64,000 bases of DNA, taken from assembly GCF_004362745.1 (NCBI RefSeq), contig NZ_SNXY01000010.1:64501-128500 (forward strand), written 5' to 3'. Below are positions 53,468 to 62,846 of this stretch, one piece after another (position 1 is the stretch's first letter; each line of letters starts with the position of its first letter). Origin of the DNA: Oharaeibacter diazotrophicus. GTDB lineage: Bacteria > Pseudomonadota > Alphaproteobacteria > Rhizobiales > Pleomorphomonadaceae. The notes below the pieces were generated by a model that ran no database searches, was not told the DNA's origin, and was given only the letters and a program-made list of their open reading frames with translations. The translations under genes and the position numbers were made by a program.

Positions 53468-54900
53468 GTCGGCATCCCCGCGATCGCGTGGGGGAACACC
53501 ACCGGGCGTTCGGCGGCGACGAGGTCGGCGAGCGCCAGCGCCAGCATGTCGCCGCCGATCGGGGCGAGGATCTGCACGCCGATCGGCAGGCCGCCGCGGT
53601 CGGCGCCGCAGGGCACCGACAGCGCGGGCACGGCGCCGACGTTGGCGAGCGCGGCGAAGGGAGCGGTCGCCGCCATCTGCGCGAACAGCCGGTCGGGATC
53701 GCCGTGGTCGGGCGGGAAGGCGCCGACCAGGGGCGGCGGGCCGGCGAGCACCGGCGTCAGGATGGCGTCGGCGTGCTCGAACAGCCGCCACAGCCCGTGG
53801 GCGACCAGCACGCCGTCGCGGTCGGCGGCGAACAGGGCGGCGGCGGGCATCGCCGCGCCCTCGGCGCGCACCGCCGCGGCGTTCGGCGAGATCTCGTCGT
53901 CTGAAACGCCGAGCCCGTCCATCCAGCCGGCGAGCGAGGCGGAGAAGATCGCACGCGCGATGCGGCCGGCGCGGGCGGCGAGGTCGGCGAGCGCCCCGGC
54001 GTCGACCGGCACCAGCCGGTGTCCGGCGGCCTCGAGGATGCGGCCGGCGGTCTCGACCGCGGCGGCCTGCTCGTCGCCGATCGCGACGCCGGGTGCCGTC
54101 GGCACCACGGCGATCCGGAGCGGGCCGTCGAGGTCGAAGCCGTCGACGTCCGGGTCGGCGAACGGACCCTCGGCGGCGCCGGAGAGCGCGAGCAGGGCGG
54201 TGCGGACGTCGCGGACCGCGCGCGCCAGCACCAGTTCGCCGGCGATGCCCATCAGGTGGTTGCCGAAGGCCGGGCCGTTCGGCGTCGCCCCGCGCGAGGG
54301 CTTCAGGCCGACGAGGCCGCAGGCGGCGGCCGGCACCCGGGTCGAGCCGGCGGCGTCGGTGCCGTGGGCGATCGCGACGATGCCGGCGGCGACCGCGGCG
54401 GCGGCCCCGCCCGACGATCCGCCCGGCGAGCGGGCGGGATCCCACGGATTGCGCGCCACCGGGCCGCCCGGCGGCTCCGAGGTGAGCGCGAGGCCGAACT
54501 CGGGCGTGGTCGAGAGCGCGAAGGGCACCAGCCCGGCGCGGCGGAAGCGGCGGGCGAGGGCGCTGTCGACGCCGTCGTCCGTGACGCGGCGGCGGATCGC
54601 GGGCGAGCCGGCGGCGGGCGGCAGGCCGCGGGCGGCGTTGCCGAGGTCCTTCATCAGGAAGGGCAACCCGCCGAAGGGCGCGCGGGTGGCGCGCGGGCTG
54701 CGGCGGGCGGCGAACATGTCGAAGCGCGCCGCGTCCTCGCGGGCGAGGTCGGGCGCGGCGAAGGTGATCGCGCCGAGCGCCTCCGTCTCGGCGGCGCGGG
54801 CGAGCGCCGCCTCGAGGAGGGCGCCCGCCGTCGTCTCGCCGCGCCGGACGGCGTCGGCGAGGGCGGTGGCGTCGGCCGGAGACGGGCTCGCCGCGGTCAC
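53464..54900 (-). CDS. Amidase-signature family hydrolase inside the transporter operon
   Basis: A 478-residue enzyme. The Ser-cisSer-Lys triad is visible as Lys84 (FLMKDLGNAARG), the cis-Ser near 162 in SPGGSSGGAAAAVAAG, and nucleophile Ser186 in HGTDAAGSTRVPAAACG. It hydrolyses an amide, ureide or carbamoyl bond; the substrate is not known. It begins with GTG 9 nt after the BMP gene stop and overlaps the ATPase start, so it is a true operon member. It may process the imported compound. Confidence 0.9.
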   Translation of the reverse strand: MTAASPSPADATALADAVRRGETTAGALLEAALARAAETEALGAITFAAPDLAREDAARFDMFAARRSPRATRAPFGGLPFLMKDLGNAARGLPPAAGSPAIRRRVTDDGVDSALARRFRRAGLVPFALSTTPEFGLALTSEPPGGPVARNPWDPARSPGGSSGGAAAAVAAGIVAIAHGTDAAGSTRVPAAACGLVGLKPSRGATPNGPAFGNHLMGIAGELVLARAVRDVRTALLALSGAAEGPFADPDVDGFDLDGPLRIAVVPTAPGVAIGDEQAAAVETAGRILEAAGHRLVPVDAGALADLAARAGRIARAIFSASLAGWMDGLGVSDDEISPNAAAVRAEGAAMPAAALFAADRDGVLVAHGLWRLFEHADAILTPVLAGPPPLVGAFPPDHGDPDRLFAQMAATAPFAALANVGAVPALSVPCGADRGGLPIGVQILAPIGGDMLALALADLVAAERPVVFPHAIAGMPT

Positions 54901-54909
54901 CGGGCCGGC

Positions 54910-55893
54910 TCAGGCCGGCTCGTTGGCGTCGATCGGCACCTCGAAGGCGCCGGACTTGATGGCGGCCTCCTTGGCCTCCATCGCCGGCAGCGCGTCGGCG
55001 GGCACCTGATCCTTCACGTAGATCAGCTCGTTGCCGCCGTACTTCATGAAGGAATACTCGGTGTAGTCGCGCCCGACCGGCTTGCCGGCGAGGACGTCGG
55101 CGACGATGGCGTCGACGGTCGGCCGGAAGTTCCAGATCGCGTTGGCGAACACCGCGCCCGGATAGCGCGGGGTGTAGTCGATCAGCGAGCCGATCGCGAG
55201 CACGCCGCGCTCCTTGGCGGCGTCGGCGGTGCCGATGCGCTCGCCGAACAGCACGTCGGCGCCGGCGTCGATCTGGGCGAGCGCGGCCTCCTTGGCCTTC
55301 GGCGGGTCGAACCAGGTGCCGATGAAGCCGTTGAGGAACTTGGCGTCCGGCTTGACCTCCTTCACGCCGAGGCGGAAGGCGTTGATCAAGAGGTTGACCT
55401 CGGGGATCGGATAGCCGCCGACCGAGCCGAACACGCCCGACTTCGACATCTTCGCCGCCAGCATGCCGGCGAGATAGGCGGCCTCGTGGTTGCGCGTGCC
55501 GAAGACGCCGAAGTTGTCGCCCTCGGGACCGCCCGAGGAGCCCATCAGGAACGCGGTCTCGGGATAATCGGCGGCGACCTGCCGGGCCTCGGCCTCGAGC
55601 GCGTAGGACTGGCCCCAGATCAGCTTGACGCCCTGGTCGGCGTATTCGCGCATGGCGCGGGCGTAGTCGGTGGCGGCGACGCCCTCGGAGAAGACGTAGT
55701 CGATGGTGCCGTCGGCCGCCGCCGAGGTCAGCGCCGCGTGGATGCGCGAATTCCAGGCGTTCTCGACCGGGTCGGCGTGGATGCCGGCGACCTTGAGCTT
55801 CTCCGCGCCGATCGCGGCGCGGCCGAAGAGCGGCAGCGCGCCGAGCGCCGCGGAGGTGGCGAGAAAGCGGCGACGCGTGAACGGATGCGGCAT
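54910..55893 (-). CDS. BMP-family ABC transporter substrate-binding protein
   Basis: A 327-residue periplasmic protein. The N-terminus FTRRRFLATSAALGALPLFGRA is a twin-arginine signal. The BMP domain covers about 32-320 (KLKVAGIHADPVENAWNSRIHAAL, YPETAFLMGSSGG, YLAGMLAAKMSKSGVFGSVGGYPIPEVN, ADVLFGERIGTADAAKERGVLAIGS). Relatives bind nucleosides, purines or pyrimidines. It is the first gene of bmp-amidase-ATPase-permease-permease. A RutR-like palindrome lies 58 bp upstream of the ATG. GAGGGGG precedes the start. Confidence 0.92.
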   Translation of the reverse strand: MPHPFTRRRFLATSAALGALPLFGRAAIGAEKLKVAGIHADPVENAWNSRIHAALTSAAADGTIDYVFSEGVAATDYARAMREYADQGVKLIWGQSYALEAEARQVAADYPETAFLMGSSGGPEGDNFGVFGTRNHEAAYLAGMLAAKMSKSGVFGSVGGYPIPEVNLLINAFRLGVKEVKPDAKFLNGFIGTWFDPPKAKEAALAQIDAGADVLFGERIGTADAAKERGVLAIGSLIDYTPRYPGAVFANAIWNFRPTVDAIVADVLAGKPVGRDYTEYSFMKYGGNELIYVKDQVPADALPAMEAKEAAIKSGAFEVPIDANEPA

Positions 55894-55950
55894 GGTGCTG
55901 TCCCCCTCGGTTGCCGTACCGGCCGTCGCGGCCGGGCGGTCCCTCGTTAA

Positions 55951-55968
55951 TTTGTCCAGGTGGTCAAA
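55951..55968. promoter_or_regulatory. RutR-like operator in the BMP promoter
   Basis: TTTGTCCAGGTGGTCAAA is an 18-bp near-perfect palindrome (one mismatch between arms). It matches the published RutR consensus TTGACCA-N2-TGGTCAA at all but one position. RutR is a uracil/thymine-responsive TetR-family repressor of pyrimidine-degradation genes. The site is 58 bp before the BMP start codon. Confidence 0.6.
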
Positions 55969-56044
55969 GGAACGCCCTGCCCAATCCGTTGTCAAGCACC
56001 CGAGATGGGCAGGCGATGCCACTCGCGCGGGCAGTTCGCCGCGG

Positions 56045-57334
56045 TCAGTCCAGCGGCGGCGCGTAGGCGGCGGGGTCGATGGCGTCGGGCCGACCGTCGA
56101 GGAACAGCTTCGGCCGCTTCTCCGGCGTCTCGGCGATCACCTTGCCGCGCCGGACCACCGTCAGGCGCGTCGCCTTGGTGCGGATCGCCTCGATCGGGTC
56201 GCGGGCCTGGAGGACGACGAGGTCGCCATGGGCGCCGACCTCGAGGCCGTAGCCGGCAAGGCCGAGCGCCCTGGCCGAGTTGACCGTGACGGCGTCGAAG
56301 AGCGACCGCATGCCGTCGCGCGAGGTCATCGGCGCGACGTGGACCGCCATGTGCGCGACCTCCAGCATGTCGCCGGAGCCGAGCGAGTACCACGGGTCCA
56401 TGCAGCAGTCCTGGCCGAGGGCGACGTTGACGCCGGCCGCCATCAGTTCGGGCACCCGCGTCATGCCGCGCCGCTTCGGATAGCTGTCGTGACGGCCCTG
56501 GAGCGTGATGTTGATCAGCGGGTTCGGCACGGCGTGCAGCCCGGCCTCGCCGATCAGCGGGATCAGCTTGGAGACGTAGTAGTTGTCCATGGAGTGCATG
56601 GACGTCAGGTGCGAGCCGACCACCCGGCCCTGGAGCCCGAGCCGCACGGTCTCGGCGGCTAGCGTCTCGACGTGGCGCGACATCGGGTCGTCGGTCTCGT
56701 CGCAGTGCAGGTCGACCGGCAGGCCGCGCTCGGCCGCGATCTCGCAGGACCGCCGCACCGAACGGGCGCCGTCCTCCATCGTCCGCTCGAAATGCGGGAT
56801 GCCGCCGACGACGTCGACGCCCATGTCGAGGGCGCGCAGGAGGTTGCGCTCGGCGCCGGCCGAGCGGTAGAGGCCGTCCTGCGGGAAGGCGACCAGCTGC
56901 AGGTCGATATAGGGGGCGATCCGGCGCTTGACGTCGAGGAGCGCCTCGACGGCGGTGAGCCGGTCGTCGCAGACGTCGACGTGGGTGCGGATGGCGAGGA
57001 GGCCCTGGGCGACCGCGAGGTCGCAGTAGCGCAGCGCCCGCTCGGCCACCGCCTCGACGGTCAGCAGCGGCTTCAGTTCGCCCCAGAGCGCGATGCCCTC
57101 GAGCAGGGTGCCCGAGCGGTTCAGGCGCGGGATGCCGAGCGACAGCGTCGCGTCCATGTGGAAGTGCGGGTCGACGAAGGGCGGCGACACCAGCCGCCCG
57201 GTCGCGTCGATCACCCGGCCGGCCTCGGCGTCGATGCCGGGTCCGATGCCGACGATCCGGCCGCCGTCGATCGCGACGTCGACGCCGCTGCGGCCGTCGG
57301 GCAGGTTGGCGTTCTTGACGAGAAGGTCGACCAT
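56045..57334 (-). CDS. codA: Cytosine deaminase / CodA-like amidohydrolase
   Basis: A 429-residue metal-dependent amidohydrolase. The metal His pair is His57/His59 in DPHFHMDA; DLHCDETDDPMSRHVETLA contains the catalytic Glu of CodA, and GQDCCMDPWYSLGSGDMLEVAHM contains the metal Asp region, all as in E. coli CodA. It deaminates cytosine to uracil, or a related heterocycle such as isoguanine or creatinine. It lies 151 bp upstream of the BMP operon in the same direction, which supports a joint nucleobase scavenging role. Confidence 0.88.
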   Translation of the reverse strand: MVDLLVKNANLPDGRSGVDVAIDGGRIVGIGPGIDAEAGRVIDATGRLVSPPFVDPHFHMDATLSLGIPRLNRSGTLLEGIALWGELKPLLTVEAVAERALRYCDLAVAQGLLAIRTHVDVCDDRLTAVEALLDVKRRIAPYIDLQLVAFPQDGLYRSAGAERNLLRALDMGVDVVGGIPHFERTMEDGARSVRRSCEIAAERGLPVDLHCDETDDPMSRHVETLAAETVRLGLQGRVVGSHLTSMHSMDNYYVSKLIPLIGEAGLHAVPNPLINITLQGRHDSYPKRRGMTRVPELMAAGVNVALGQDCCMDPWYSLGSGDMLEVAHMAVHVAPMTSRDGMRSLFDAVTVNSARALGLAGYGLEVGAHGDLVVLQARDPIEAIRTKATRLTVVRRGKVIAETPEKRPKLFLDGRPDAIDPAAYAPPLD

Positions 57335-57427
57335 GGCGGCGTCCGGGCGGCGAGGGCAGGGGCCTCCATCGCACCCGGAAAATCGTGGCCGCGCAAGAGC
57401 CTCGGGGCGGTCGTCCCCGGTTCGCGG

Positions 57428-57910
57428 TCAGGGCTCGTGCCGTTCCGGCGGCATCAGCCGGCGCTCGACGACCCTGAGCAGCACCAGCACCACCACGGCG
57501 AGCGCCAGCGTCAGCAGCGCGAGCCGCCACAGCCCGGCGCCGAAGGACAGGCCGACGATGCCGCAGGCCCACAGGTTGGCGGCGGTGGTCAGTCCGCGGA
57601 CCCGGCCGCCCGAGCGCATGATGATGCCGCCGCCGAGGAAGCCGACGGCGGCCACGAGGCCCTCCAGGATGCGCAGCGGATCGGCGTTGGTGTTCGGGTG
57701 CAGCCGCAGCAGCTCGGCGTGGAGTTCCAGCGCCAGGATCGCGGTGGCGGCGGCGGCGAGGGCGACCAGCGCGTGGGTGCGCAGGCCCGCCGCGTGGCCC
57801 TTGAGCTCGCGGTCGAAGCCGATGACGAGCCCGGCCAGCGTCGCCGCCGTCAGCTTGGCGAGCATGGTCGAGAGGCCGGCGGTGGACGGTTCGGCGAAGA
57901 CCTCGGGCAT
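57428..57910 (-). CDS. MgtC/SapB-family membrane protein
   Basis: A 160-residue protein with five helices forming only the membrane domain. It has the family motifs GLVIGFDRELKGHAAGLRTHALVALAAA, and EGLVAAVGFLGGGIIMRSGGRVRGLTTAANLWACGIVGLSFGAG. The cytoplasmic ACT-like C-terminal domain of virulence-type MgtC is missing, as in many SapB proteins. The role is unknown; magnesium or cell-envelope homeostasis is usual. AAGGGGG precedes the ATG, 19 bp after the treY stop. Confidence 0.9.
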   Translation of the reverse strand: MPEVFAEPSTAGLSTMLAKLTAATLAGLVIGFDRELKGHAAGLRTHALVALAAAATAILALELHAELLRLHPNTNADPLRILEGLVAAVGFLGGGIIMRSGGRVRGLTTAANLWACGIVGLSFGAGLWRLALLTLALAVVVLVLLRVVERRLMPPERHEP

Positions 57911-57929
57911 CCGGTTCCCCCTTGCGGCG

Positions 57930-60512
57930 TCACTCCCGCGGTTCGCCGATCACCGCCGCCGGCAGGCCGGCCCGCTCCAGCCGGATCAGGCGGCCCTCCT
58001 GGCGAACCTCGGTCGAACCGGCGATGCGGCGCCAGCGCCGCGGTACGCTCTCGCCGAGGTCGAGCAGCACGTCGCCGCGGGCCGGCGCCAGTGCCCGGGT
58101 CGGCACGGCGACGACGAGCAGGCGGGAGCCGTGCCGGCGCGCGAAGGCCAGGACGTCGCTGCCGCCGGCGACCGGCACCGGTTCGTAGCTGCCGGCCCGG
58201 AACAGCTCCGGATCGGCGCGGCGGGCGGCGAGCAGGCCGGCGAGCAGGCGCTGCTTCTGCGCGTCCGGCCCCTCGGGCGGATCGGAGGCGAGGGCGCGGA
58301 CGCGGGCCTCGAAGTCGACGGGGGCGCGGTTGTCGGGATCGACCAGCACGTGCTCGAGGAACTCGGCGCCGCGGTAGACGTCGGGCACCCCGGGCAGGCA
58401 GGCCTGCAGCACCACCTGGGCGAGGCCGTTGCGCCGGCCGGCCGGCCCGACCACCGCCAGGATCGCCGCGAGCTCGTCGCGGAAGGCGGCCCCCGCCGCG
58501 CTCTCGGTCAGCGCCCGTACGAAGGCCGTGGTCGCCGCCTCGTAGGCGGTTCCGGGCTCGACCCAGGCGGAATGCCGCCGCGCCTCGCGCAGCGCCTTGA
58601 CGACGTAGCGCTCGGCCCGCGCCGCGTCGATCGGCCAGGCGCCGAGCAGGGTCTGGTAGATCAGGTCCTCGTCGATCGCGTCCGGGGCGTCGAGGCCGGC
58701 CACGGTGGCGCGGAGCCCCCGGTGCCGCTCGTGCCAGCGGTCGCAGGCGGCGAGCCAGTCGTCGGCCATCTCGGAGAGCACGTCGATCCGCGCCCGGGTG
58801 TCGGCGCCGCGCTTCGTGTCGTGGGTGGAGAGCGGCGTCAGCGAGGCGAGCCCGCGCGCCGCCATCGCGCCGGCGGCCGCGTGGAAGCCGTCGATCGACA
58901 GCGTCGGGCGCTCGGGATGGCTGCCGACCTCGTTGACCGAGACCAGCGCGACGGCGCGGTAGAGCTCGGTATCTTCGTAGCCCTTGGCCATCGCCGGCCC
59001 GGACAGCTGCTGCACCCGGCGCACGAATTCGGCGCTCTCCGCGTCGGCCGCGCCGTCGGCGAGGATCCCGGTCACCGTCGCGAGCGCCCGCTTCTCGCCG
59101 CGCGACAGCGCCGGCCGCGCCAGCGCCGCGGCGGTCTCGAGCAGCCGGACGTCCTCCGGATCGGCCGAAGCGGCGACGTAGGTGCGGTAGACCGGCAGCG
59201 CCGCGATCAGGCCGGCGACGACGTCGCGGGCGGTGCCGAGCCGCACCGGGCGGTCGGCGCGGCGGGCGAGGTCGGTGGCGAGGCGGGCGAGCGCGTCGAG
59301 TTCGGCCGAGAACACGCGCTCGAGGATCTCGCGCTTGGCCGCGATGCGCCGCGTCACCGGTTCCCCGCCGTGGCCGTTGGCGGCGAGACGGGCCGAGAAG
59401 CGGTCCCAGCCGGCGAGGTCGACGAAGACGGCGTTGATCAGGTTCAGCGTCTCGTAGCCGGTGGTGCCGTCGACCGGCCAGGGCCGGAGCGCCTCGCCGT
59501 GGCCGAGGATCTTCTCGACGTGCAGGCTGGCGCCGGGTCCGGCGCGGGCGCGCAGCCGCTCGCAATAGGCGGCGGGGTCGGCGAGGCCGTCGACGTGGTC
59601 GACGCGCAGGCCGTCGACGACGCCCTCCTCGACCAGCGCCAGCGGCAGCCGGTGCACCGCGTCGAACACCTGCGGCTCCTCGACCCGGAGCGCCGCGAGG
59701 TCGGTGATGTCGAAGAAGCGGCGGTAGTTGATCGCCGCGGCGCCCTCGCGCCAGTGCATCGGCGCGTAGTGCTGCTCGGAGACGACCGCGCCGACGTCGG
59801 CGCGCCCGATCGCGGCGTCGAGCGCGGCGCGGGCGCCCTCCGCCGCGAGCGCGTCGGCGAGGGCGCGGCGGCGCTCGCGGCGGGTGCCGGCGGTGAAGCG
59901 GCCGTCCTCGAGGCCGGCCCAGGCTTCGGCCGCGGCGCCGAGGGCGGGATCGTCCGCGGCTTCCGCGGCGGCGGCGGCGAGATCGCCGACGCTCTTGGGG
60001 CGCAGCGGCAGCCGCGTCTCCTCGACGGCGAGGAAGAACCGGCCCTCGTCCGGTTCGACGACGATGCCGGCCCGACCCTCCGCCAGGATCTCGCCCAGCG
60101 GCGCGCCGAGCACCGGCAGCACCAGCGGGCCGGCGCTCCAGTCGATGTCGAAGAAGCGCGCGTTGCGCGAGCGGCGGCCGAACTCCAGCACGTCGCGCCA
60201 GCGCCGGTTGTCGCCGCCGCCGATGCCGGCGTGGTTCGGCACGATGTCGACGATCAGGCCGAGACCGGCGGCGTGGAGCGCCTCGGCGAGGCGGCGCAGG
60301 CCGGCCTCGCCGCCGAGTTCGGGACTGACGGCGTCGTGGTCGACGACGTCGTAGCCGTGGGCCGATCCGGCCCGGGCCTGGAAGATCGGCGAGGCGTAGA
60401 GGTGGCTGATGCCGAGGTCGCGGAAATAGGGCACCAGCCGGCGGGCGTCGTCGAAGGTGAAGGCGGTGGAGAACTGGACCCTGTAGGTCGCCGTCAGTGG
60501 TCGGATCGTCAT
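57930..60512 (-). CDS. treY: Malto-oligosyltrehalose synthase
   Basis: An 860-residue GH13 enzyme. The start MTIRPLTATYRVQFSTAFTFDDA and segments LYASPIFQARAGSAHGYDVVDH and VDIVPNHAG are typical of TreY. The catalytic pair is Asp305 in LRVDHVDGLADP and Glu333 in VEKILGHGE, followed by DGTTGYETLN and LTPLSTHDTKRGADTRARI. It turns the reducing end of malto-oligosaccharides into a trehalosyl unit. TreZ, which releases trehalose, is not in this window. MgtC-like gene follows, probably in the same transcript. Confidence 0.95.
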   Translation of the reverse strand: MTIRPLTATYRVQFSTAFTFDDARRLVPYFRDLGISHLYASPIFQARAGSAHGYDVVDHDAVSPELGGEAGLRRLAEALHAAGLGLIVDIVPNHAGIGGGDNRRWRDVLEFGRRSRNARFFDIDWSAGPLVLPVLGAPLGEILAEGRAGIVVEPDEGRFFLAVEETRLPLRPKSVGDLAAAAAEAADDPALGAAAEAWAGLEDGRFTAGTRRERRRALADALAAEGARAALDAAIGRADVGAVVSEQHYAPMHWREGAAAINYRRFFDITDLAALRVEEPQVFDAVHRLPLALVEEGVVDGLRVDHVDGLADPAAYCERLRARAGPGASLHVEKILGHGEALRPWPVDGTTGYETLNLINAVFVDLAGWDRFSARLAANGHGGEPVTRRIAAKREILERVFSAELDALARLATDLARRADRPVRLGTARDVVAGLIAALPVYRTYVAASADPEDVRLLETAAALARPALSRGEKRALATVTGILADGAADAESAEFVRRVQQLSGPAMAKGYEDTELYRAVALVSVNEVGSHPERPTLSIDGFHAAAGAMAARGLASLTPLSTHDTKRGADTRARIDVLSEMADDWLAACDRWHERHRGLRATVAGLDAPDAIDEDLIYQTLLGAWPIDAARAERYVVKALREARRHSAWVEPGTAYEAATTAFVRALTESAAGAAFRDELAAILAVVGPAGRRNGLAQVVLQACLPGVPDVYRGAEFLEHVLVDPDNRAPVDFEARVRALASDPPEGPDAQKQRLLAGLLAARRADPELFRAGSYEPVPVAGGSDVLAFARRHGSRLLVVAVPTRALAPARGDVLLDLGESVPRRWRRIAGSTEVRQEGRLIRLERAGLPAAVIGEPRE

Positions 60513-60726
60513 CGTGGGGGGCGCGCGCTCGTCGGGTCGTCGGAGGGGCATCCCGCCGCCTCGTCGACGGAATGACGCGGCCAGGGGCAACGCATGGGGC
60601 GGAACGACCGACCGGCGAAAAAGGATCCATGGTTTCGCGACCGTCCGGGAACCTTTTGCCGTCTCCGCGCTTTTCTCCAGCGGCGACGCGGGGACGGACC
60701 CGCGCGCGAGAGGGTGCGACCGAAGC

Positions 60727-62412
60727 GTGAAGACGAATTGGGGCGGCCGGCCGGAGGGCCGCGGCGACGACGAACTCGGCTTCCGCACCATGGCGGACCT
60801 GATGCCGCAGATGGTCTGGTCGACGCGCCCGGACGGCTTCCACGACTATTTCAATCGGCGCTGGTACGACTTCACCGGCGTTCCCGACGGCTCCACCGAC
60901 GGCGAGGGTTGGAACGGCATCTTCCATCCCGACGACCAGCCGGTCGCCTGGGAGCGCTGGCGCCGTTCGCTCGAAACCGGCGAGATCTACCAGATCGAAT
61001 ACCGCCTGCGCCGGCGCGACGGCGTCTGGCGCTGGGTGCTCGGCCGTGCCCTGCCGGCCCGCGGCGAAGGTGGCCGCATCCTGCGCTGGTTCGGCACCTG
61101 CACCGACATCGACGACCTCAAGCGCGCCGAACTCGCCCTGCACGACAGCGAGGCGCGGTTCCGTTCGCTGGTCGAGGCGACCTCGGCGGTGGTCTGGCGC
61201 TGCCCGCCCGACGGCCGGCTCGGCCGCGACCAGGAAGCCTGGGGCGCCTTCACGGGCCAGACCCCCGACGAGTTCGAGGGCGACGGTTGGATCGGCGCGA
61301 TCCACCCGGACGACCGGGCCCGCACGCTCGCGGCCTGGCGCGAGGCCGTCGCCGCCGGTCGCCTCTACCACGTCGAGCATCGCCTGCGCCGGGCCGACGG
61401 CACCCATCTGCCGATGCTGGTCCGCGCCACGCCGATCCGCGCCGCCGACGGCCGGGTCGTCGAGTGGATCGGCGTCCACACCGACGTCTCCGACCTGAAG
61501 CGCGCCGAAGCGGCGCTGCGCGACCTCGCGGACGGGCTCGAGACCAAGGTCAACGAGCGCACCGGCGAACTGGTGCGCACCCGCATCGCGCTCGAGCAGG
61601 CCAACCGCGGCCTCGAGGCGACCGTGGCGGCGCGCACCGAGGCACTGCGCACCGCCAACGAGGAGATCAAGCGCTTCGCCTACATCGTCAGCCACGACCT
61701 GCGCGCGCCGCTCGTCAACATCATGGGCTTCACCGCCGAGCTCGAGATGGCACGGCACACGGTGGAGGACTTCTACGCCCGCGCCGTCGCCGCCGCGCCC
61801 GAGCTCGCCGGCGGCGAGATGGCGGCCCTGGTCGAGACCGACTTCGAGGAGGCGATCGGCTTCATCCGCACCTCCACCGCCAAGATGGACCGGCTGATCA
61901 ACGCCATCCTGACGCTGTCGCGCACCGAGCGGCGGGTGCTGCAGCCCGAACCGCTCGACATGGCGGAGCTTTTGGAGCCGCTCCGGCGCAGCCTCGCCCA
62001 CCAGCTCGGCCAGCGCGACGCCGTGATCGAGATCGGGCCGCTGCCGACCATCGTCGCCGACCGCCTCGCGGTCGAGCAGGTGTTCGCCAACGTGGTCGAG
62101 AACGCGGTGAAATACCTGCGCGACGACCGGCCCGGGCGCGTCGCCGTCACGGCCACGGATGCGGGCGATGACATCGACTTCGCGATTTCCGATAATGGCC
62201 GTGGCATCGACCCGCGCGATTTCGGCCGGATCTTCGAACTCTTCCGCCGCGCCGGCGTTCAGGACAGACCCGGCGAAGGCATCGGTCTCGCCTACGTCCA
62301 GCTGCTGGTGCGCAAGCTCGGCGGCCGCATCGCCGTGGCCTCCGAGCCCGGCGCCGGAACCACTTTCACCATCACGCTGCCGAAGCGCTTCGACGGCGAG
62401 GGGACACGATGA
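60727..62412 (+). CDS. PAS-PAS sensor histidine kinase
   Basis: A 561-residue soluble kinase. PAS domains lie at about 18-140 (MADLMPQMVWSTRPDGFHDYFNRRWYDF, IFHPDDQPVAWERW) and 145-270 (SLVEATSAVVWRCPPDG, IHPDDRARTLAAW), each followed by a PAC motif. A coiled coil (about 270-315) leads to HisKA with His323 (FAYIVSHDLRAPLVNIMGF) and a HATPase (NVVENAVKYL, SDNGRGIDPRDFGRIFELF). This is the bacteriophytochrome-like class without chromophore domains. The GTG at 60727 is chosen; an ATG at 60790 would remove the start of PAS1. It overlaps the next gene (ATGA). Confidence 0.88.
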   Translation: MKTNWGGRPEGRGDDELGFRTMADLMPQMVWSTRPDGFHDYFNRRWYDFTGVPDGSTDGEGWNGIFHPDDQPVAWERWRRSLETGEIYQIEYRLRRRDGVWRWVLGRALPARGEGGRILRWFGTCTDIDDLKRAELALHDSEARFRSLVEATSAVVWRCPPDGRLGRDQEAWGAFTGQTPDEFEGDGWIGAIHPDDRARTLAAWREAVAAGRLYHVEHRLRRADGTHLPMLVRATPIRAADGRVVEWIGVHTDVSDLKRAEAALRDLADGLETKVNERTGELVRTRIALEQANRGLEATVAARTEALRTANEEIKRFAYIVSHDLRAPLVNIMGFTAELEMARHTVEDFYARAVAAAPELAGGEMAALVETDFEEAIGFIRTSTAKMDRLINAILTLSRTERRVLQPEPLDMAELLEPLRRSLAHQLGQRDAVIEIGPLPTIVADRLAVEQVFANVVENAVKYLRDDRPGRVAVTATDAGDDIDFAISDNGRGIDPRDFGRIFELFRRAGVQDRPGEGIGLAYVQLLVRKLGGRIAVASEPGAGTTFTITLPKRFDGEGTR

Positions 62413-62846
62413 CGAATCTCTCCCGGCAACAGCCGGTCACCATCCTGATGATCGAGGACGACGAGGGTCACGCCCGTCTGATCGAGAAGAACATCCGCCG
62501 CGCCGGCGTCTGCAACGAGGTCCGTCACTTCTCGAGCGGCACCGCGGCGGTCGAGCACCTGTTCTCGGACGCCCGCGAGGACGGCCCGGTGCTGGTGCTG
62601 CTCGACCTCAACCTGCCCGACATGAGCGGCATCGACATCCTCGCCCGCATCAAGGGCGACGAACGGCTGAAGCGCGCGCCGGTGGTGGTGCTGACCACCA
62701 CCGACGACCAGCGCGAGATCCAGCGCTGCTACGACCTCGGCTGCAACGTCTACATCACCAAGCCGGTGATCTACGACACCTTCGCCCAGGCGATCCGCCA
62801 GCTCGGCCTGTTCCTCTCGGTGATGCAGATCCCGGAGGCGCCGTGA
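62409..62846 (+). CDS. CheY-like single-domain response regulator (Rcp1-like)
   Basis: A 145-residue stand-alone receiver. Acidic pair in ILMIEDDEGH, phospho-acceptor Asp66 in LVLLDLNLPDMSGID, Thr in VVVLTTTDDQ, and Lys in CNVYITKPV. The long alpha4-beta5 region resembles Rcp1, the partner of cyanobacterial phytochrome kinases. It overlaps the kinase by ATGA and the next gene by GTGA, so all three proteins are made together. It has no DNA-binding domain and probably shuttles phosphate. Confidence 0.93.
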   Translation: MTNLSRQQPVTILMIEDDEGHARLIEKNIRRAGVCNEVRHFSSGTAAVEHLFSDAREDGPVLVLLDLNLPDMSGIDILARIKGDERLKRAPVVVLTTTDDQREIQRCYDLGCNVYITKPVIYDTFAQAIRQLGLFLSVMQIPEAP

